This document shows positions 6,501 to 10,636 of a stretch of DNA of 10,636 nucleotides, one piece after another. The DNA lies in the NCBI GenBank assembly GCA_031274075.1, contig JAISQQ010000330.1, forward strand, positions 1-10,636, written 5' to 3'. The first letter of the stretch is position 1; each line of letters begins with the position of its first letter. Made by a program: the position numbers and the translations under genes. The stretch comes from Accumulibacter sp. GTDB lineage: Bacteria; Pseudomonadota; Gammaproteobacteria; Burkholderiales; Rhodocyclaceae. Below the pieces are notes generated by a model. That model did no database searches and had not been told where the DNA came from. It saw only the letters and a list, made by a program, of their open reading frames with translations.

Positions 6501-8183
6501 GATCCGAACCCCGATCCGGCGAGGAGCTTCGCCGAACGGCAGCGCCTCTTCGACCTGCCGCGCTCGTCGTGGGACGACTTCGACAAGTCGATCGTGTCCG
6601 CCGGCGGCGGCGTGTGGCCGCGCAGCGCGAAGAGCATTCCGCTGTCGCCGCAGATCCGCGCCCGCCTGGCCGTCGACGCCGAACAGATGACGCCGAACGA
6701 ACTGATGAACGCCATCCTCAAGGCGCCGGTCGACCTGTTCTACAACGGCGGCATCGGCACCTACGTCAAGGCCAGCACCCAGAGCCACCAGGACGCCAAC
6801 GACCGTACCAACGACGCCATCCGCATCGACGCCACCGAGCTGCGCGCCAAGGTCGTCGGCGAAGGCGGCAACCTGGGCTTCACGCAGACGGCGCGCGTCG
6901 AATACGCGATGAACGGCGGCCTGAACTACACCGACGCCATCGACAATTCCGCCGGCGTCGATACCTCCGACCACGAGGTCAACATCAAGATCCTGACTTC
7001 GAGCCTGCTGCAAAGCGGCGACCTGACCCTGAAGCAGCGCGACACCCTGCTGGCCTCGGTGACCGACGACGTCGGCCGCCGGGTGCTGGTCGACAATTAC
7101 CAGCAGACGCAGGCGGTATCGCTGGAAGCTACGCACGGCAAGGAACTGCTCAACGCGCACGGGCAGCTCATCCGCGCCCTCGAAGCCCACGGCAGCCTCG
7201 ACCGCGCGGTCGAATACCTGCCGGACGAAAAGCATCTCATCGAGCGCGCGCAAATGGGCCGCGGGCTGACCGCGCCGGAAATCGCCGTCCTCCTGGCCTA
7301 CGCCAAGATCGCCCTGAAACAGGCCATCCTGGAAACCCGCCTGCCGGACGCGCCGGAGTTCCAGAAATTGCTGGTGAACTACTTCCCCGAGGCGGTCGCG
7401 GAAAAATGCGCCGCACAGGTTCCCTCGCATCCGCTGCGCCGCGAAATCATCACCACCAAGATCGTCAGCCGCCTGGTCAACCGCATGGGCACGACCTTCA
7501 CCTGGCAGCTCGGCGACGAAACCGGAGCCGATCTCCAGCGGCTCGTCCCGGCCTGGTATGCCGCCAGCGAACTGCTGGACGCCGAAGCGCTGTGGAGGGA
7601 AATCGAGGCGCTCGACCTGAAGATTCCCAGCGCGCGCCAGATGGCGCTGATGATGGCCCTGCGCGAGCTGGTCAGCGACGCGACGCGGCAAATCCTGGCC
7701 TCGCGGATGGCCGGCGCGGAAATCGACGAGATCGTCGGCGTCTACCGCGACGCCGTCGCCCAGGCCGTGGCCGCCGCCCGCGCCGGCAAGGAAGGCGTGG
7801 AATCGATCGCCGCGCTGCTCGAAGCGCGGCCCGCGATCGCCAGCGTATTCGAACTGGTCGACCTGGCGCGCAGCGGCAATCGTCCGCTCGAAGAAGTCGC
7901 GGCGGCCTGCGTCAAGCTGGACGCCGGCTTCGACCTCGCCTGGCTCGGCCACGCCATCGGCAATCTGCCGGCCGGCAACCGCTGGCAGGCGCGCGCCCGG
8001 GCGCAACTGTCCAGCGATCTGCGCGCCCTGCGCCAGACCCTGCTGCAGCGCGACGGCGCCAGCGACGCCCAGGCCATGGCTTCGGTGCGCGGCGTGATCG
8101 AGGACCTCAAGCGCAACGCGCCGCAGGACCTGGCCATGCTCTCCGCGAGCCTGGTCGAAATCCGGAACCTGCTCAACGCTTGA
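3513..8183 (+). CDS. gdhB: NAD-specific glutamate dehydrogenase, large (180-kDa) type
   Basis: This cytoplasmic enzyme oxidatively deaminates glutamate to 2-oxoglutarate and ammonia with NAD+ (EC 1.4.1.2) and is mainly catabolic. At 1556 residues it has the length of the large GdhB/L-GDH class. The N-terminal ACT-type regulatory part (to about 700) includes DDMPFLVDSV near 97. The catalytic core has GGLRWSDRMEDYRTE at about 795, MKAQMVKN, GAKGCF with Lys830, DDPYLVVAADKGTATFSD at about 886, GFWLGDAFASGGSAGYDHKK at 913, GIGDMSGDVFGNG at 964 and GEGGNLGFTQ at about 1116. A helical C-terminal region follows. The start at 3513 has GAGGAGG with 8-nt spacing; an upstream in-frame ATG at 3414 has no such site and sits in the regulatory dyad. 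The common KGGF of the family reads KGCF here (Cys832). The symbol follows the Pseudomonas gene of this class. Confidence 0.96.
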   Translation: MNDKGNSNTLQRNLREISEKHKLSPALSDHLERYFANVDANNFVDVDLEELHGAAIQHTRLGQSREAGQAAIALYTPDFDRHGWHSPHTVIDIVTDDMPFLVDSVTMAIHNRGLVIHRLIHPVLGVERDAAGVFQRSTGRGAAGTRTESWIHLEIDRISGHNVIDALRIEIADVLADIRAAVEDFAAMRQRVEVAVAGLDGVKSADSEEIVEFLRWAASENFIFLGYAHYQAWSDSASLLRAPDGGLGLLRRADHPRFGHCRTGMPSRIDEFEQLPSALTLTKADARSIVHRSGYLDYIGVRERDASGALIGEHVFVGLYAAHVYHISSAEIPVVRRKVAAVRAACGFVPGGHNDKTLRNILETYPRDELIEIDADDLQRIAYGIVMLHEHQRVRVFLRSDRWRRYVSALVYIPRDRFDTTLRLRIMDLIRNTLQAGSVDFFIDVNESRLARLHLTARTSDGANYQYDAEAIERDVARIVRGWQDELQHNLVEYAGEERGNALLRRYAAALPLAYQDQVPPSSAVSDLERLEMAENSARVEIKVSAPYGDDGSQQHIKLFLKGQPLPLSAVLPVLENLGLTVLSEQPFKLTGLDLHIADFAVQLPCPEALEDEATRASFVELLGKLLCQEAENDGFNRLTLLAGLDAPRVNILRAYGRYLRQAGLPFSQVYIERCLASHRRIARLLSDLFQARFAPEASDAQAEETDRELVAALARVSNLDDDRILSGYRTAFLATMRTNAWQKDAKGQAKGYLSFKISSKLIPFLPKPVPLYEVFVYNQRMEGIHMRGSSVSRGGLRWSDRMEDYRTEGLALMKAQMVKNVVGVPLGAKGCFIGKQLPPASERDAWLAEGIACYQTYIRGLLDITDNLVGGKVVPPADVRRHDGDDPYLVVAADKGTATFSDIANAIAIEYGFWLGDAFASGGSAGYDHKKMGITSRGAWEAVKRHFRELGRDTQSEPFTAVGIGDMSGDVFGNGLLRSDKILLLAAFDHRHIFLDPNPDPARSFAERQRLFDLPRSSWDDFDKSIVSAGGGVWPRSAKSIPLSPQIRARLAVDAEQMTPNELMNAILKAPVDLFYNGGIGTYVKASTQSHQDANDRTNDAIRIDATELRAKVVGEGGNLGFTQTARVEYAMNGGLNYTDAIDNSAGVDTSDHEVNIKILTSSLLQSGDLTLKQRDTLLASVTDDVGRRVLVDNYQQTQAVSLEATHGKELLNAHGQLIRALEAHGSLDRAVEYLPDEKHLIERAQMGRGLTAPEIAVLLAYAKIALKQAILETRLPDAPEFQKLLVNYFPEAVAEKCAAQVPSHPLRREIITTKIVSRLVNRMGTTFTWQLGDETGADLQRLVPAWYAASELLDAEALWREIEALDLKIPSARQMALMMALRELVSDATRQILASRMAGAEIDEIVGVYRDAVAQAVAAARAGKEGVESIAALLEARPAIASVFELVDLARSGNRPLEEVAAACVKLDAGFDLAWLGHAIGNLPAGNRWQARARAQLSSDLRALRQTLLQRDGASDAQAMASVRGVIEDLKRNAPQDLAMLSASLVEIRNLLNA

Positions 8184-8198
8184 CCTACGTTGGCAAAG

Positions 8199-8235
8199 AA
8201 CCGCAAATCGGAGCGATCCGGTTTGCGGTTTTTTT
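8199..8235 (+). terminator. Rho-independent terminator after the glutamate dehydrogenase gene
   Basis: AACCGCAAA (8199-8207) pairs perfectly with TTTGCGGTT (8222-8230). The stem extends inward through one T-G wobble and CGG/CCG to a 6-base loop. A run of T residues to 8234 follows directly. It lies 16 bp after the stop codon. Confidence 0.9.
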
Positions 8236-8370
8236 GTGCCCGGTTTTTGTATCGTCCTGGCGCTTTCGGTTTTACGGAGAACCTTTCGCGTCTCACAGGG
8301 CAGACGCCGCCCGCGCCGCCCGAGGGCGGCTTGGCTTCCGTTCAAGCGAAAAAACCTGTTTGCGATCTTT

Positions 8371-8456
8371 CTGGGAGCACGGGGCACCCGCCCTGCTTTT
8401 GACAAGCGCCATGACACTGCCGCCACTGTTGCGGGGCTGGTGCCCCGCGCTCCCAG
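8371..8456. repeat. Dispersed hairpin repeat, copy 2 (inverted relative to copy 1)
   Basis: The element runs from CTGGGAGC to GCTCCCAG and carries ATGACACTGCC, the complement of the loop core of the copy at 245-326. Its right half (TGTTGCGGGG to the end) is close to copy 1; the left half is more diverged, so the hairpin is imperfect. The preceding stretch 8236-8370 holds no gene that I can support, only a 16-bp perfect palindrome (GCCGCCCGAGGGCGGC, 8315-8330) without a T-tract. Confidence 0.75.
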
Positions 8457-8477
8457 AGGCGGCTCGGAACCCGTATA

Positions 8478-8556
8478 GGTTGGGGTGAGCAAAGCGAACC
8501 CCAACATTGAATGATCCGTTGGCCTGGCGTTGGGGTTCGCTTTCGCTCATCCAACC
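8478..8556. repeat. Inverted repeat with 28-bp arms
   Basis: The arm at 8478-8505 (GGTTGGGGTGAGCAAAGCGA and on to ACCCCAAC) is the inverse of 8529-8556, with about two differences, around a 23-bp spacer. Each arm is itself roughly palindromic (GTTGGGGT/ACCCCAAC). It lies between the terminator of the dehydrogenase gene and the 3' end of the minus-strand membrane-protein gene. No flanking transposase or obvious target duplication is seen. Confidence 0.75.
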
Positions 8557-8588
8557 CAGGCGGGCTCACTCCAACCCATGCGGGCTCA
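8551..8588. repeat. 20-bp direct repeat, two copies
   Basis: CCAACCCAGGCGGGCTCA at 8551-8568 and CCAACCCATGCGGGCTCA at 8571-8588 differ at one base and are spaced by a 20-bp period. The first overlaps the right arm of the inverted repeat at 8529-8556, and the second ends 18 bp before the stop codon of the minus-strand gene. Confidence 0.8.
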
Positions 8589-8605
8589 ATACCGGGTTGA
8601 TGGCC

Positions 8606-9676
8606 TCAGCGGTGTTCTTGTTCATGTTTCTCGATCCTCCTCAAGACACAAAATTCAACGTAACAGGTGAGAAAAACAGCGAAGACAAGAAAGGCTACAG
8701 CAAACCATGGTAAATGACGGATAGAGGCCTCCGCGTCTGCGATGGTCTCTTCGCGAGAAACCAGTTCCCTGTCGTTCACGATGATACGAACCAGACGCCG
8801 TTGATGGATGAACGGGTATATTTCCTGATCGAACCACCAGACTGTTGCCGCTTTTCCATAGAAAAATTCAACCTGCTTTATAGCAAACAGACAGTCGTGG
8901 CTATTCCCCAAGGTCATGTTCTGTCGGCAAGTAAACGTCTCTTTTCCTTTTTCATTTGTCAATTCCACAAGATATCCGGTCTTGCCAATATGTCTGTAGA
9001 AGAAAGTCCCTTCCGTTTTTATCAACGCTTCGTCAGGAGGTATTTCTGTTTTGTATTCATAATACGAGGGAACAAGAGTGACAAAGATGTAAAAAACCGG
9101 GACAAACCAATAGCTACGCCGCGTCCTTTGGACATAGGCCAATCGCCGCGACTTGTCTTCCTTTTCAGGAATCCAGGAAGTGCGTTGTTTGGCAACAATA
9201 TTCTTTGCTGGAATTTCATCGACATCATTTTCCGGCTTCGCGCCTGCATTGGGATAGGCGGATTCTTTTTGGGATTGCCTTTTTTTAATGAAATTTTTGA
9301 GCCATGAGGTCATGGCGAACAAAAGCAAGAAAATACAAAATACGAAAACGATCAATCCAACAGTTCCTCGCGGACGAACAATTATCGCCAGCAACAAAAA
9401 CGCGCCTGCAGCGACAATTATTTTATCGACATCGTTTTTCGGCTTCGCGCCCGCATTGGGATATTCGGATTTTTTTGGGATTGCCTTTTTTTTAATGAAA
9501 TTTTTGAGCCATGAGGTCATGGCGAACAAAAGCAAGAAAATACAAAATACGAAAACGATCAATTCAGAAGTTCCTTGCGGATGAACAATTACCGCCAGCA
9601 ACGACAACGCGCCTGCGGCGACAATTATGGTTTGCAATATGGTCAATAATGCGGTCAACAAAGGGATCGGAGACAT
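8606..9676 (-). CDS. Membrane protein of unknown function with a tandem 69-residue duplication
   Basis: I do not recognise a family for this 356-residue protein. It has six likely membrane segments: about 8-32, 38-57, 86-101, 107-126, 188-207 and 324-345. Residues 17-85 and 86-154 are near-identical copies of one unit: a hydrophobic hairpin (IIVAAGA start, then LIVFVFCIFLLLFAMTSWLK) followed by a charged linker ending YPNAGAKPxNDVD. After a basic linker (about 155-187) comes a two-helix module that encloses a soluble domain (208-322) with two cysteines, Cys250 and Cys262, which could pair if the loop is periplasmic. The start at 9676 has AAGGA 8 nt upstream. The gene is visibly AT-rich and rich in Lys, Ile and Phe, unlike its GC-rich neighbours, and repeats flank it, which suggests acquisition by transfer. 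It could be an envelope or effector-immunity type protein, but nothing in the sequence decides this. Confidence 0.8.
   Translation of the reverse strand: MSPIPLLTALLTILQTIIVAAGALSLLAVIVHPQGTSELIVFVFCIFLLLFAMTSWLKNFIKKKAIPKKSEYPNAGAKPKNDVDKIIVAAGAFLLLAIIVRPRGTVGLIVFVFCIFLLLFAMTSWLKNFIKKRQSQKESAYPNAGAKPENDVDEIPAKNIVAKQRTSWIPEKEDKSRRLAYVQRTRRSYWFVPVFYIFVTLVPSYYEYKTEIPPDEALIKTEGTFFYRHIGKTGYLVELTNEKGKETFTCRQNMTLGNSHDCLFAIKQVEFFYGKAATVWWFDQEIYPFIHQRRLVRIIVNDRELVSREETIADAEASIRHLPWFAVAFLVFAVFLTCYVEFCVLRRIEKHEQEHR
9218..9627. repeat. 207-bp tandem duplication inside the membrane-protein gene
   Basis: Positions 9218-9424 and 9425-9627 are direct copies with a period of 207 bp (69 codons). For example, ATGAGGTCATGGCGAAC begins at 9303 and again at 9510, and TCGACATC begins at 9219 and 9426. 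The copies differ by scattered substitutions, and the length is an exact multiple of three, so the frame is kept. Confidence 0.93.
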
Positions 9677-9702
9677 TTCATTTTTCCTTGTTGTGTTTTC
9701 AT
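9655..9702 (-). CDS. Possible 15-residue leader peptide upstream of the membrane-protein gene
   Basis: The ORF encodes MKTQQGKMKCLRSLC and has a stronger ribosome binding site (GGAGGAG, 9717-9711, about 9 nt from the ATG) than the gene it precedes. It overlaps the first 22 bases of that gene in another frame, and the main gene's own AAGGA site lies inside it. This could give translational coupling. Alternatively the strong site could serve nothing, or could mark a small frameshift in the ancestral start. There is no homology evidence. Confidence 0.3.
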   Translation of the reverse strand: MKTQQGKMKCLRSLC

Positions 9703-9809
9703 GTATTTTTCTCCTCCGTTCAAAACCAAAATCTCGCGCCTATCGCTTCGACAACCCGGCCATAGACAATCGGCATCCATCCGCAACGAACCTGTTGCAG
9801 CCAAAGCGT

Positions 9810-9880
9810 AATAATAGTAATGACAGGGGACAGGCCACGATTAATTTCAAAAATTCAATCGTGGCTTGTCCTCTATTATT
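9810..9880. repeat. Interrupted palindrome between the membrane-protein gene and the tandem array
   Basis: GGACAGGCCACGATT (9828-9842) pairs with AATCGTGGCTTGTCC (9857-9871), with one G-T wobble, around an AT-rich loop. Outside these, AATAATAG (9810-9817) pairs with CTATTATT (9873-9880), with about nine extra bases on the left side. It resembles REP-type or transposon-end hairpins. It could also act as a terminator-like structure, but no T-tract follows. The stretch 9703-9809 before it holds only the upstream region of the membrane-protein gene. Confidence 0.75.
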
Positions 9881-9884
9881 GCTC

Positions 9885-9901
9885 CGGGCGCTTCGCGCCC
9901 G
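9885..9901. repeat. Short hairpin CGGGCGCTTCGCGCCCG, third copy
   Basis: This 17-bp hairpin (7-bp stem, 3-base loop) is identical to the ones at 156-172 and, in complement, 400-416. At both sites it is followed by CA and a purine-rich stretch and preceded at some distance by TGACAG-R-GGACAG (133-145 and 9821-9833), so the elements share more than the hairpin. Confidence 0.8.
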
Positions 9902-9937
9902 CAAGGATTACCGATACCTGGCCCTGATCCCCGAAAC

Positions 9938-10375
9938 GTAGGGCGGGAAAGCGCAGCGCCTCCCGCCGGTCGTTCTCTCCGGCGGCGTAGCCGCCGCTTC
10001 TATTATTCTGCGGCCTTTGAATCGTGCGGCGCGTTGCGCCGTGAAAAGGACCGGCGGGAGGCGCTGCGCTTTCCCGCCCTACAGTTTGGCGCCAACGCCC
10101 AAGCCGGTCGTTCTCTCCGGCGGCGCGGCCGCCGTCTCTATTATTCGGCGGCCTTTGAATCGTGGGCGCGTTGCGCCGTGAAAAGGACCGGCGGGAGGCG
10201 CTGCGCTTTCCCGCCCTACAGTTTGGCGCCAACGCCCAAGCCGGTCGTTCTCTCCGGCGGCGCAGCCGCCGTCTCTATTATTCGCCGGCCATTGAATCGT
10301 GCGGCGCGTTGCGCCGTGAAAAGGACCGGCGGGAGGCGCTGCGCTTTCCCGCCCTACGGTTTGGCGCCAACGCCC
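9938..10375. repeat. Three tandem copies of a ~137-bp repeat, headed by an inverted 34-bp core
   Basis: Direct copies begin at 9968, 10106 and 10243 (periods 138 and 137 bp), each starting GGTCGTTCTCTCCGGCGGCG; the last ends at about 10375. They differ by only a few substitutions and one 1-bp indel. Each contains three potential hairpins: CGGCGGC/GCCGCCG, CGGCGC/GCGCCG, and GGCGGGA/TCCCGCC. A 34-bp core inside each copy (10049-10082, 10186-10219, 10324-10357) occurs once more as a perfect reverse complement at 9938-9971, just before the first copy. The array is non-coding in my view and ends 3 bp before the stop codon of the antiporter gene. Confidence 0.92.
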
Positions 10376-10378
10376 TGT

Positions 10379-10636
10379 TCACCCCTTCAACAGCCGTTCC
10401 TCCGCCAGCGCCAGCGCTTCCGGCTCACCCAGCAGCACGACTACGTCGCCGGCGGCGAAGCGCGTATCCGGTGACGGTTCCCGCGTCTTGACGTCGCGCC
10501 GGCGGATCGCCATTACTTCGGCTCCGCTTCTTTCGACGGCCAGGTCGTCGACGGTCTGGCCTACGGCGAAAGCGCCTTCCGCGAGGAAAACCGAGCCCAG
10601 GCGGGTTTCCTCGCGGTCCCGCTCCCGCTCCTGATC
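10379..10636 (-). CDS. C-terminal end of a Kef-type (CPA2) cation:proton antiporter, RCK_C/TrkA-C domain (partial)
   Basis: Read on the minus strand from the right edge, 85 residues are open in frame to a TGA at 10379-10381. The segment shows the RCK_C (TrkA-C) pattern: LGSVFLAEGAFAVGQTVDDL, then VERSGAEVMAIRRRD, then the closing FAAGDVVVLLGEPEALALAE and ERLLKG. This ending is typical of Kef/YbaL-type monovalent cation:proton antiporters, where the domain senses ligands and gates a membrane transport domain encoded upstream. The membrane and RCK_N parts would lie beyond the window, so a stand-alone RCK protein or another TrkA-C transporter cannot be excluded. The tandem hairpin array begins 3 bp after the stop. 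Confidence 0.75.
   Translation of the reverse strand, partial: DQERERDREETRLGSVFLAEGAFAVGQTVDDLAVERSGAEVMAIRRRDVKTREPSPDTRFAAGDVVVLLGEPEALALAEERLLKG

Noticed and set aside
8190..8488. Short plus-strand frames after the dehydrogenase terminator
   Set aside because: They run through the terminator hairpin and a dispersed repeat, and have neither a ribosome binding site nor recognisable content.
3420..8507. An antisense open frame of 1695 codons opposite the glutamate dehydrogenase gene
   Set aside because: Its translation is Ala/Gly/Val/Asp/Arg-rich with no recognisable domain. Long antisense frames are expected opposite a GC-rich gene with strong third-position bias, and the plus strand carries every motif of the dehydrogenase.
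9968..10375. A CRISPR-like array
   Set aside because: The 34-bp cores recur at 137-138 bp, but the sequence between them is also nearly identical, so there are no unique spacers, and no cas genes are nearby.
9866..10474. A 202-codon frame with internal protein repeats
   Set aside because: The repeats come from the 137-138 bp DNA array, which switches frame between copies because one period is not a multiple of three. The frame also runs through the end of the antiporter gene on the other strand.

Overview
The window looks like a high-GC proteobacterial chromosome, most likely a betaproteobacterium (a Rhodocyclales-type lineage is my guess). The grounds are the 180-kDa class NAD-glutamate dehydrogenase with a divergent GcvA-type LysR regulator, the Kef-type antiporter tail, and the many GC-rich palindromic intergenic repeats. 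The taxonomic call is an inference; there is no rRNA or other marker here.

Layout. Positions 1-111 hold a 5'-truncated second copy of a drug/metabolite (EamA) transporter gene, pointing out of the window on the minus strand. Positions 104-468 form one very large imperfect palindrome. The intact EamA transporter gene (529-1410) follows, then an AEC-family permease (1446-2321) 35 bp downstream in a probable two-gene operon. A LysR regulator (2290-3321, minus) converges on the permease and overlaps it tail to tail. It is transcribed divergently from a 1556-residue NAD-dependent glutamate dehydrogenase (3513-8183, plus). The 191-bp space between them carries four ATCGTT-type half-sites and overlapping candidate promoters. 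The dehydrogenase ends in a clear Rho-independent terminator (8199-8235).

From 8236 to 10378 the window is an accessory, repeat-rich interval. It holds dispersed hairpin repeats (8371-8588), one visibly AT-rich gene for a membrane protein of unknown function with a tandem 69-residue duplication (8606-9676, minus), a 70-bp hairpin (9810-9880), and a three-copy tandem repeat of about 137 bp preceded by an inverted 34-bp copy of its own core (9938-10375). That array stops 3 bp short of the stop codon of a partial gene for the C-terminal RCK/TrkA-C domain of a Kef-type cation:proton antiporter (10379-10636, minus).

How the genes fit together: glutamate catabolism (dehydrogenase plus probable LysR control) sits next to two small-metabolite transporters whose substrates cannot be read from sequence. 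The most unusual structure is at the left edge. Positions 1-278 are the reverse complement of 294-656 minus an 85-bp segment bounded by 8-bp direct repeats, so it reads as an inverted duplication that has suffered a deletion. The second unusual point is the AT-rich, internally duplicated membrane gene lying between repeat clusters. I found no convincing new defence system, CRISPR array, transposase or RNA gene.
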